Assembly (NCBI RefSeq): GCF_002802905.1
Contig: NZ_PEBK01000002.1
Coordinates: 302,177 to 366,176, forward strand
Source: Bifidobacterium simiarum
GTDB lineage: Bacteria; Actinomycetota; Actinomycetes; Actinomycetales; Bifidobacteriaceae
DNA: 64,000 bases
Direction: 5' to 3'
Below are positions 17,989 through 24,849 of this stretch, in pieces (the first letter of the stretch is position 1; each line of letters begins with the position of its first letter). The translations under genes and the position numbers were made by a program. The notes under the pieces were generated by a model that was not told the DNA's origin, searched no databases, and saw only the letters and a program-made list of their open reading frames with translations.

Positions 17989-18249
17989 ATGCGTATTCAC
18001 GTCTTGGGAAGGATCCACGAACGGCATCCCCAATTGGTCGAGGAGGACGTCGTCACGGCGTTCCGCAGCGTGATGGCCGACGCGGAGCGGACCGATGGCG
18101 CGTGGATGGCCGTGGGCCTTGACGGCCGAGGCCGCAACGTCGAGATGCTGTACCGGGTGAACGGCGAGGACGTGGTGATCTATCATGCGTTCACTCCTCC
18201 CACGAAGAAATTCCTGAAAGAGATCAGCCAGCTAAGGAGCAAACGATGA
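17989..18249 (+). CDS. small protein, probable toxin of a type II toxin-antitoxin pair
   Basis: An 86-aa basic protein. Residues 8-30 (RIHERHPQLVEEDVVTAF) and the later block GLDGRGRNVEMLYRV..VVIYHAFTPPTK have the helix-then-sheet pattern of RelE/BrnT/DUF4258-like small toxins, but I cannot place it in a named family. GGGAG lies six bases before the ATG. Its TGA overlaps the ATG of the next gene (ATGA), so the two are translationally coupled in toxin-antitoxin order. It lies inside the tRNA-flanked insert. The toxin role is inferred from size, partner and context. Confidence 0.6.
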   Translation: MRIHVLGRIHERHPQLVEEDVVTAFRSVMADAERTDGAWMAVGLDGRGRNVEMLYRVNGEDVVIYHAFTPPTKKFLKEISQLRSKR

Positions 18250-18521
18250 GCATGAGCAAGCATGACGAAGAGCTGCTGGCCCTAGTCGGCATGACGGGCG
18301 AGCAGGCCGAACGAGACGCTGAGCGAGCCGAGGACGAGTCGATACCCGACCCGCTCACGGGCCGCGTGTTCTACGGACTGCACCTCGCCCCGAGCGAGGA
18401 GGAGACCGTCACCGTGAGCCTGCGACTGCCGAAGTCGATGGCCGACCGGCTCTCAGCCGAAGCCAGAAGCTACCACATCAGCCGCAGCGAATACATGCGT
18501 CGCAAACTCGCCAACGCCTGA
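18246..18521 (+). CDS. ribbon-helix-helix protein, probable antitoxin
   Basis: A 91-aa acidic protein. The C-terminal 40 residues contain VTVSLRLPKSMADRLSAEA followed by HISRSEYMRRKL. That is the beta strand and two helices of a CopG/Arc/BrnA-like ribbon-helix-helix DNA-binding domain. The N-terminal half (Glu/Asp-rich, ending in GRVFYGLHL) is the usual position of the toxin-neutralising segment. The start overlaps the upstream stop by four bases; a second ATG two codons later is also possible. It probably represses its own operon through the AATACA sites upstream of 17989. Confidence 0.7.
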   Translation: MSMSKHDEELLALVGMTGEQAERDAERAEDESIPDPLTGRVFYGLHLAPSEEETVTVSLRLPKSMADRLSAEARSYHISRSEYMRRKLANA

Positions 18522-18531
18522 CAAATCAGGA

Positions 18532-18568
18532 CCCCGCTCGCACGATTGAGAACAACCCCGGAACGTTG
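18532..18568 (+). repeat. attR-like direct repeat (displaced tRNA-Leu 3' end)
   Basis: Identical over 37 bp to 17754-17790. It continues into a nearly perfect hairpin AACCCCGG..CGTTG / CAACG..CCGGGGTT ending in ATTTCG (to about 18594), probably the original tRNA-Leu terminator. Confidence 0.85.
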
Positions 18569-18707
18569 GAATGCCAACGATCCGGGGTTATTTCGTATGT
18601 GACAGTCCCCTGAAAATATGACGAAAATATGACGCTCTAAATTCGGGCTATAAGCTCACCGCCCGAATCTTCGGAGCCCCCACCACCACCCGATATAGAC
18701 TGTCAGC

Positions 18708-19699
18708 ATGAGTGACGAGAATCTGAATACGACCGACGCGCCCGCACCGAGCCCCAAACCAATCCCAAACCCCAAACCGCCTACTTCGCCGGCGGCTGCT
18801 TCTGGGGGCTGGAACGCTACTTCGGCAACGTGGACGGCGTCACGGCCACCACGGTCGGCTACGCCCAGTCGCACACCCCGAATCCCACGTACGAGCAGGT
18901 CTGCTCCGGCACGACCGACGCCGCGGAAACCGTGAAGGTGGACTTCGACCCGAACCGCGTGACCCTGCGCACGCTGAGCCTGCTGTTCCTGGAGGTCATC
19001 GACCCGTTCTCCGTGGACCGTCAGGGCAACGACACCGGCCGTCAGTACCGCACCGGCATGTTCTACACCGACGACGCCCAGCGCGACACCTACATCGCGG
19101 CGATCGAGCAGCTCATCGACCGCGAGCCGCGCCGCCCTGCCGTGCTGATCGAACCGTTGCGCAACTTCTACCCCGCCGAGCCGTACCATCAGGACTATCT
19201 CGACAAGAATCCCGGCGGATACTGCCACATCCCGATCAGCAAGATCGCCAACGTGCGCAACCGTCAGCGGTACGTCGATCGCATCTGGGATCTGACGCTG
19301 GAACAGTTCGCGGTCACGCAGCACGCAGCCACCGAACGCCCGTTCGTCAACGAATACGACCACACCTTCGAGCCGGGCATCTACGTGGATGTCGTCAGCG
19401 GCGAACCGCTGTTCCTGTCCACCGACAAGTTCGATTCCGGCTGCGGATGGCCGGCCTTTTCGAAGCCGATCCGCCCCGATCTCGTCACCGAGCATGAGGA
19501 CGATCGCGTTCCCGGCCGCCCGCGCATCGAGATCCGTACCGCGGACACGCAGATCCATCTCGGCCACGTCTTCGATGACGGTCCGGCCGAACTGGGCGGA
19601 CACCGATACTGCATGAATTCCGCGGCCCTGCGATTCGTCCCGCTCGACCGGATGGTCGCGGAGGGCTATGGGGAGTACGTTCCGCTGCTTGATCGGTGA
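18708..19699 (+). CDS. msrAB: MsrA-MsrB methionine sulfoxide reductase fusion, apparent -1 frameshift near residue 21
   Basis: The bulk reads as MsrA (S-form methionine sulfoxide) joined to MsrB (R-form). MsrA has its catalytic cysteine in [12 protein letters not shown] and the EPYHQDYL block. MsrB has [19 protein letters not shown] and the resolving-site motif RYCMNSAAL. The ATG at 18708 opens a Pro-rich leader in frame 0, but the GGCFW motif is in the -1 frame, and that frame has no start codon upstream of the cysteine (first usable GTG at 18830). A CCCAAAC heptamer phased as X-XXY-YYZ lies at 18764-18770; a -1 slip there joins the leader to [12 protein letters not shown]. It is either programmed frameshifting, a mutation, or a sequencing error in the C/A tract. 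There is no clear ribosome-binding site; TATAGA eight bases before the ATG suggests a leaderless transcript. Confidence 0.8.
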
Positions 19700-19764
19700 T
19701 CGCGGATCACCCGGACGCGCATACGTCAATCACCCGACTGCGCATACGAAACGTACGAAATACG

Positions 19765-19797
19765 AAAATGGACCGATCCCGATACGGGACGGTCCAT
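19765..19797. terminator. bidirectional terminator between msrAB and the FMN reductase
   Basis: A TGGACCG..CCCG-ATA-CGGG..CGGTCCA stem lies between convergent genes, with AAAA on the left (U-run on the minus strand) and ATTCGTAT on the right. Confidence 0.75.
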
Positions 19798-19879
19798 TCG
19801 TATATAAAGATCAGTCGATCACCGTTCCGGACGGGTCGATCACCGACTCACCCGACGGCTCACCGACTCACCCGACGAT

Positions 19880-20431
19880 TCACTCGGCGACGAACTTCAG
19901 GAAGGCGTCGGCCTGAGCGGCCAGCTTCTCGCGATCGGCGTCGGTCAGACCCAGTTCGCCGGTGCCCCAGGCCTCGGGAGCCAGGGCCACGCCGACCTGA
20001 TCGTCAAGCAGCTCGGCCTTGTTGAAGCCCAGCACCTCGGTGAGCTTGGCGCGGGTGCCAGCACCGGCGGACTGGCCGGCGACGGAGCTCAGCGCGATCT
20101 TCTTGCCGGCGAGCACGGAAGCGGATTCGGCCGGGAACGGCTCCAGCGGGCGGGACAGCCAGTCGAGCAGGTTCTTCAGCAGACCCGGGTAGCTGTAGTT
20201 GTACTCCGGGGAGAAGATCCACACGCCATCGGCGAGCACGACCTCGCGGCGCACGGCGGAGACGGCGTCGGGAGCCGGGTATTCGCCGTCCTGATCGAAG
20301 AACGGAACGGCGGTGTAGTCCAGGAACTTCACTTCGGCGCGGTCGCCGACGAGCTTCTTGGCCTCTTCGGCGAGCTGGTGGTTGAAACCGTTCTTGTGCA
20401 GGGAGCCCACGATGAACAGCAGCTGGGTCAT
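19880..20431 (-). CDS. NADPH-dependent FMN reductase family protein
   Basis: A 183-aa flavodoxin-fold flavin/quinone reductase. The N-terminal IVGSLHKNGFNHQLAEE is the phosphate-binding loop for FMN. SPEYNYSYPGLLKNLLDW is the diagnostic family motif that stacks on the flavin. The length is normal and no signal is present, so it is cytoplasmic. GGAGG lies five bases before the ATG. It diverges from a GntR regulator across 207 bp; the regulator may control it, but nothing shows this directly. Confidence 0.9.
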   Translation of the reverse strand: MTQLLFIVGSLHKNGFNHQLAEEAKKLVGDRAEVKFLDYTAVPFFDQDGEYPAPDAVSAVRREVVLADGVWIFSPEYNYSYPGLLKNLLDWLSRPLEPFPAESASVLAGKKIALSSVAGQSAGAGTRAKLTEVLGFNKAELLDDQVGVALAPEAWGTGELGLTDADREKLAAQADAFLKFVAE

Positions 20432-20638
20432 GATTCCTCCAAAGTCTTTGCGGACATTATCGTACCGATGCCATTGTCGCGCGCGCCCGCAGACATGGTT
20501 TGCCCTCAGAGAAGGAGCGGCAAGGATCGTTGGAATTGCAACGAATATACGACGGTAGCTGTATCATTCGGATAGCACAGTTCGGCCGGCAACGACGACC
20601 GGAACCATACGGAGACGACAGTATCGCAGGGAGGTCCG

Positions 20639-20995
20639 ATGACGTTCAGCATAGACCACGCTAGTCCGATTCCGGCATTCGACCAGATCTCCATGCAGAT
20701 CGACGGGCTGATCCGCTCCGGACTGCTGGAACCGGGAACGGAACTGCCGTCTATCCGCAGACTGTCGCAGGATCTGAACGTTTCGACCGGTACGGTGCGT
20801 CACGCCTACGCGGAGCTGGAGTCCCGGGGACTGATCATCACCAGCCCCGGCAGGGCGGCACGGGTCGCACCGAAGTCGAAGATGTCGTGTGACGTGCTCG
20901 CCGCGATCCAATGTCTGGTCGAGGCCGCCCGCAAGAAGAACGTCGATCTCAACGCCACCCAAAGCGTCCTCACCACCATGTGGAGCATGCGATGA
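20639..20995 (+). CDS. GntR-family transcriptional regulator, YtrA-like short form
   Basis: A 118-aa regulator made almost only of the GntR winged helix-turn-helix. FDQISMQIDGLIRSGLLEPGTELPSIRRLSQDLNVSTGTVRHAYAELESRG covers helices 1 to 3 and the wing begins at LIITSPGR. The C-terminal 35 residues are a short helical dimerisation tail, as in YtrA regulators that control transporter genes. GGGAGG precedes the ATG. Its TGA overlaps the ATG of the MFS transporter (ATGA), so the two are one operon and autoregulation of that operon is likely. Confidence 0.9.
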   Translation: MTFSIDHASPIPAFDQISMQIDGLIRSGLLEPGTELPSIRRLSQDLNVSTGTVRHAYAELESRGLIITSPGRAARVAPKSKMSCDVLAAIQCLVEAARKKNVDLNATQSVLTTMWSMR

Positions 20996-22188
20996 CGGGG
21001 ACGGCCGCAGCTCCGAACTACGATCGTACGGTGGTCGCCTGCTTCAACGGATACGTCACGCAGGCGGTGGTGAACAACTTCCTGCCGCTGCTGTTCGTCA
21101 CGCTCAGCACCTCGCTGCACATGACGCTCACCGAACTGTCCAGTCTGATCACGGTGAACTTCGTCACTCAGCTCGTCGTGGACGTATTCGCCGGCAAATA
21201 CGTGGACCGCATCGGCTACAAACGCTGCATCATCGCCGCGCACATCTGCGCCGCGGTCGGGCTGATCGCGCTGGGCGTCCTGCCGCAGCACGTTCCCCAT
21301 CCGTACGCCGCATTGCTCGCGTCGATCTTCCTGTACGCCATCGGCGGCGGACTGATCGAAGTGATGGTCTCGCCGATCGTGGAGGCCTGCCCCACCCGTC
21401 ACAAGGCCCAGGCCATGAGTCTGCTGCACTCGTTCTACTGCTGGGGACAGCTTGCCACCGTCGGCGTCTCCACGCTGTTCTTCGCCGTCCTCGGCATAGG
21501 CGCATGGCCGTATCTCGCCTGCCTGTGGGCGCTGATCCCCCTTGCCGGCATCATCATGTTCGCCAAGTCGCCGATGCCCGAGATCGTTCCCGAGGGCGTG
21601 GAGCGTATGAGCTCGGGAACCCTGCTGCGCCGACCGCTGTTCTACCTACTGTTCGTGATGATGCTGTGCGCCGGGGCCGCCGAACAGGGCATGGCGCAGT
21701 GGGCGTCCGCCTTCGCCGAAACCGGTCTCGGCGTGAGCAAGACCATCGGCGATCTCGCCGGCCCCGCGGCCTTCGCGCTCACCATGGCGCTCTCCCGCAC
21801 GCTGTATGGCGTCATCGGCCGCAAAATCAACCTCCGCGCGTGCATCGCCGGCAGCGCAGTGCTGTGCGTGACGATGTACCTGCTCGCCGCACTCTCCCCC
21901 ATGCCGGTGCTCGGTCTCGTCGGCTGCGCACTCACCGGATTCACCGTGGGCATCATGTGGCCGGGCACGTTCTCGCTGGCCGCGGAACGCATGCCCGGCG
22001 GCGGCACGTTGATGTTCGCGCTGTTCGCCGTGGCGGGCGATCTCGGCTGTTCGGCGGGCCCGGCGGTCGTCGGACTGGTCGCCGCGGCCAACGCCGGTAG
22101 CCTGCATGCCGGACTGCTCGCCGGCACCGTCTTCGCCGTCGGCCTGCTGGTCTGCACCGCGGTTCTGGGGCGTTCCCGCCCACAGTGA
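20992..22188 (+). CDS. MFS transporter
   Basis: A 398-aa major facilitator with 12 predicted membrane helices. GKYVDRIGYKRCIIAAH is the loop 2-3 signature (GxxxDRxGxKR), and the N-terminal CFNGYVTQAVVNNFLPLLFV is helix 1. The start at 20992 overlaps the stop of the upstream GntR gene by four bases, which fixes it. The overall pattern resembles FucP/FPN-like sugar or drug carriers, but the substrate is not evident. It is probably induced through the GntR partner. Confidence 0.88.
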   Translation: MTGTAAAPNYDRTVVACFNGYVTQAVVNNFLPLLFVTLSTSLHMTLTELSSLITVNFVTQLVVDVFAGKYVDRIGYKRCIIAAHICAAVGLIALGVLPQHVPHPYAALLASIFLYAIGGGLIEVMVSPIVEACPTRHKAQAMSLLHSFYCWGQLATVGVSTLFFAVLGIGAWPYLACLWALIPLAGIIMFAKSPMPEIVPEGVERMSSGTLLRRPLFYLLFVMMLCAGAAEQGMAQWASAFAETGLGVSKTIGDLAGPAAFALTMALSRTLYGVIGRKINLRACIAGSAVLCVTMYLLAALSPMPVLGLVGCALTGFTVGIMWPGTFSLAAERMPGGGTLMFALFAVAGDLGCSAGPAVVGLVAAANAGSLHAGLLAGTVFAVGLLVCTAVLGRSRPQ

Positions 22189-22428
22189 CCGCGCCCGCCC
22201 ACAGTGACCGTTCTCGTTCACGCGGACCCACATACGCTCGCATGAGCCAGACTCACTCACGCGGGACGGGCGGCCCACGTGAGCAACCACGACCCTTGCG
22301 ACTGCCGACAACGTGGTCGAGAGCCGAATCGGACGCCGCTTACGGCTAGACTTGTGGTTCAGCAACGTTGTTCGTGCGACGGCAGCGCACGCAGCGCACG
22401 AAGGAGACCCGCGTAAGGAGAGACACCC
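22189..22428. other. intergenic region upstream of dcd
   Basis: 240 bp. A CGCCCACAGTGACCG direct repeat spans the end of the MFS gene and the start of the gap (about 22179-22210). A TAGACT -10-like hexamer lies at about 22346. No gene seen. Confidence 0.4.
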
Positions 22429-23010
22429 ATGCTGCTTAGTGATCACGACATCCTCGCCGCCCAGGAGAGCGGCAACATCTCGTTGACGCCGTGGACGCCG
22501 GAAATGGTACAGCCGGCCTCGATCGACGTGCGTCTGGATCGCTTCTTCCGTGTCTTCAACAGTCACAAGTACACCTACGTGGATCCGGCCGAGAATCAGG
22601 GCGACCTCACCGAGCAGTTCGAGGTGCCGGCGGACGAGCCGTGGATCCTGCATCCGGGCGAATTCATCCTCGGCTCCACTTGGGAGTACGTGAAGCTCGA
22701 TGCCTCGATCGCCGCCCGTCTGGAGGGCAAGAGCTCGCTGGGCCGTCTGGGCATCCTCACCCACTCCACCGCCGGATTCATCGACCCCGGTTTCGAAGGC
22801 CACATCACGCTGGAACTGTCCAACGTCAGCACCCTGCCGGTGAAGCTGTGGCCCGGCATGAAGATCGGCCAGATGTGCTTCTTCTCGCTGAGCTCCCCCG
22901 CCGATCACCCGTACGGTTCCGGCGAACTCGGCTCGCATTATCAGGGACAGCGCGGACCGACCCCGAGCCGCTCCTACATCAACTTCTACCGCGCCGACGT
23001 CAACGACTGA
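22429..23010 (+). CDS. dcd: dCTP deaminase (probably bifunctional dCTP deaminase/dUTPase)
   Basis: A 193-aa trimeric enzyme that deaminates dCTP toward dUMP for thymidylate synthesis. The motif [12 protein letters not shown] and the active-site block [21 protein letters not shown], with the catalytic Glu, are complete. The C-terminal lid [20 protein letters not shown] is present. In actinobacteria the same fold also hydrolyses dUTP (known for Mycobacterium), so dUMP may be the direct product. The start has AAGGAG upstream. A strong intrinsic terminator follows. Confidence 0.95.
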   Translation: MLLSDHDILAAQESGNISLTPWTPEMVQPASIDVRLDRFFRVFNSHKYTYVDPAENQGDLTEQFEVPADEPWILHPGEFILGSTWEYVKLDASIAARLEGKSSLGRLGILTHSTAGFIDPGFEGHITLELSNVSTLPVKLWPGMKIGQMCFFSLSSPADHPYGSGELGSHYQGQRGPTPSRSYINFYRADVND

Positions 23011-23031
23011 ACCGGGCGGCCAAGAGTCAGC

Positions 23032-23072
23032 AAGGCGCTGGGCGGTTCCACCGATCGCCCAGCGCCTTGTTT
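23032..23072 (+). terminator. intrinsic terminator of dcd
   Basis: An AAGGCGCTGGGCG / CGCCCAGCGCCTT stem with an 11-nt loop is followed by GTTT, 22 bp after the dcd stop. Confidence 0.9.
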
Positions 23073-23111
23073 ATCCGTTCTACCTGTCTGTATCTTTCCG
23101 GGCCTTACCGG

Positions 23112-24353
23112 TCATTCCGTCTCATACGGCGAGTTCCGCCACACCAATTCGGGCTGCAACAGCTTGTGCCAGTTCTCGTCGTCGGTGATCGGCTTGCCGT
23201 CGAGCACGTCCCTCGTCATGCGCAGCAGTTCGCGGGCCACCACGTCCAGCGGCTGCTGGATCGAGGGGAACGAGAACGCCTTCGCGATCGCCGAATTGTC
23301 GAATCCGGTGACCCACACCGGCCGGGAAAGCATGGCGACGTTGGGATTGCCGTCGATCACCGCGTGCTTGACGATGTGGCTGATGCTGGACAGCGCGCCA
23401 ACCGCGAGATTGTCGGACGGGCAGACGATCGCATCCAGCTCGGGGTGCCGCTCGTACAGCTCGGCCGCGGCCTCCTCGCCGGCGCGCATGGCCTCGACCG
23501 TGCCGATCGCCCACGAGCTCAGCGGGGTATCACCGTACCGCTCCTCGCCGGCAAAGTCCTTCTCGCCGGCAGACCTCTCCTCACCGGCAGAGCCCTCCTC
23601 GCGGGCAAGACCCTCCGCACCGACACCACCTTCCGCGGCAGAACCGGCGTCGGAACCACTTCCCACAAGGCCGCCGTTCCCGCCAAGCACCCGGCCATTG
23701 GCGATCAGCCCGGCTTCGACCAGCGCATCATGCCATCCGGCATACCGGTTGATCGCGGTACCGGTGCCGGAGTTCCAGCCGATGTATCCGATGTGCCGAC
23801 GCCCGGCCTCGATCAGCCGCCGGGTCATCTCCTTGATCGCACTGTATCCGTCGACGTCCACCCACGGAATCTGCGAGGCCTCCTCCGCCGGCAAATTCCA
23901 CGGCCGGCCGAACAGCACGAACGGCTGATGATGCTCGATCAGCCAGCGCGGGCGGCCATCCGCCACCTCCAGCTCATTGAGCACAATCGCGTCGACATCG
24001 GACTGCTCCATCAGGCTTTCGATATGCCGGATCTCGCTCGGCTCGTCAATACGGGGGTACAGCATGATCTGCTTGCCGTCGACATTGGCTTCGGCGGCGA
24101 GCAGATGCAGGAACTCGTCGAAGATCGGTGAGGGGGCTCGATGCTTGCCCGCCGAAATGCCGACCGCCACCACGTCGCTGCGCCCGGACCGCAGTCGCCG
24201 CGCCGAGGCATTGGGTTTGTATCCCAGCTCCTTGATGGCCTCCTGGATCTTGGCCCGCGTGGCGGCGGACACGATATTCGGCGAATTGATGGCGTTGGAC
24301 ACCGTCTGATGCGAGACCCCGGCCTTGCGCGCCACGTCGCGAATGCTGACCAT
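23112..24353 (-). CDS. LacI-family transcriptional regulator with an 18-bp coding minisatellite
   Basis: A 413-aa LacI regulator. Residues 1-60 are the helix-turn-helix and hinge: SIRDVARKAGVSHQTVSNAIN and ELGYKPNASARRLRSGRS. The rest is a periplasmic-binding-protein-like sugar-sensing domain ending in IQQPLDVVARELLRMTRDVLDGK. About 50 residues of Gly/Glu/Ala/Ser repeats (related GEERSA units) interrupt the sensing domain near residues 225-275 and are encoded by an 18-bp tandem repeat. The ATG at 24353 is preceded by AGGGGG; the longer ORF to 24587 is rejected because the HTH starts at the second residue of the shorter form. No sugar operon lies next to it, so the target is unknown. Confidence 0.9.
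   Translation of the reverse strand: MVSIRDVARKAGVSHQTVSNAINSPNIVSAATRAKIQEAIKELGYKPNASARRLRSGRSDVVAVGISAGKHRAPSPIFDEFLHLLAAEANVDGKQIMLYPRIDEPSEIRHIESLMEQSDVDAIVLNELEVADGRPRWLIEHHQPFVLFGRPWNLPAEEASQIPWVDVDGYSAIKEMTRRLIEAGRRHIGYIGWNSGTGTAINRYAGWHDALVEAGLIANGRVLGGNGGLVGSGSDAGSAAEGGVGAEGLAREEGSAGEERSAGEKDFAGEERYGDTPLSSWAIGTVEAMRAGEEAAAELYERHPELDAIVCPSDNLAVGALSSISHIVKHAVIDGNPNVAMLSRPVWVTGFDNSAIAKAFSFPSIQQPLDVVARELLRMTRDVLDGKPITDDENWHKLLQPELVWRNSPYETE
23544..23633. repeat. 18-bp in-frame tandem repeat (five copies) in the LacI gene
   Basis: Units begin at 23544, 23562, 23580, 23598 and 23616 with the pattern CTCGCCGGCA plus eight variable bases. They encode a six-residue repeat on the minus strand. 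Confidence 0.8.
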
Positions 24354-24630
24354 ATGATCGCCCCCTAGCCGGCCGGCCTCTACGCCGACCGCACGTCGAT
24401 GCTCGTTTCGTTCGTTCGGATCACACATCATCGCCGCGCCGGACGCCGCACCGGGACGTCGCGCCAAGAACCGTGACAAACGCCCTGTGCGATATTGTGC
24501 GATTACCTTGTCTAAGACAATTATTCCACACAATATGAACGTTCTAGTTTCGTTGCCAACTGATGCCGTGCCCACCCGACACCACACGATACGACGCGAT
24601 CATCATGCCATTGCCTGTTTTACGACCTAT
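24354..24630. other. intergenic region upstream of the LacI gene
   Basis: About 277 bp. It should hold the LacI-gene promoter on the minus strand; an A/T-rich stretch at about 24495-24550 is the likely site. No gene seen. Confidence 0.4.
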
Positions 24631-24830
24631 CTCCATTCTTAGGGCAGTTTTTCTTGGCTTGCAGACATCTATCTCCATTCCGCGGGGCGGTCAGACCACG
24701 CTACGCCAGGTAAGAGCGTTGCCATATCAACGCCGATACTTCGATTCTCGTCATCAAACGACCCTCAGAACGAAGATAGGTGTCTGCACACCCCTTAAAT
24801 GTGCCCTCAGAACGGAGATAGCCCCCAACA
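24631..24830. repeat. 200-bp inverted-repeat element with doubled arm motifs
   Basis: Each arm of about 65 bp carries two copies of a motif like CTATCTCCATTCTTAGGGC, and the right arm is the complement (GCCCTCAGAACGGAGATAG). The four motif copies are ordered forward, forward, reverse, reverse around a unique centre of about 60 bp. GCAGACA..TGTCTGC lies between the two copies on each side. The element ends 20 bp before the P-ATPase stop codon. Confidence 0.7.
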
Positions 24831-24849
24831 GACAGCCCCAACATCATCG

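Larger units (their letters stand above)
17754..18531 (+). mobile_element. 778-bp insert in the tRNA-Leu 3' end carrying a toxin-antitoxin-like pair
   Basis: Direct repeats made of the tRNA 3' end and its terminator hairpin flank the insert. Seen from the sequence, the left copy completes the tRNA and the right copy is a displaced tRNA 3' tail followed by the better-paired hairpin. This is the classical outcome of tyrosine-integrase insertion into a tRNA gene. No integrase or other mobility gene lies inside; the only genes are the two overlapping small ones at 17989-18521. It may be a remnant after internal deletion or a small element moved in trans. Confidence 0.7.

Noticed and set aside
17989..18249. 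Assigning the small protein to BrnT
   Set aside because: Size, gene order and the RHH partner fit, but the BrnT sequence pattern (WDExKxxxNxxKHG near the N-terminus) is not present.
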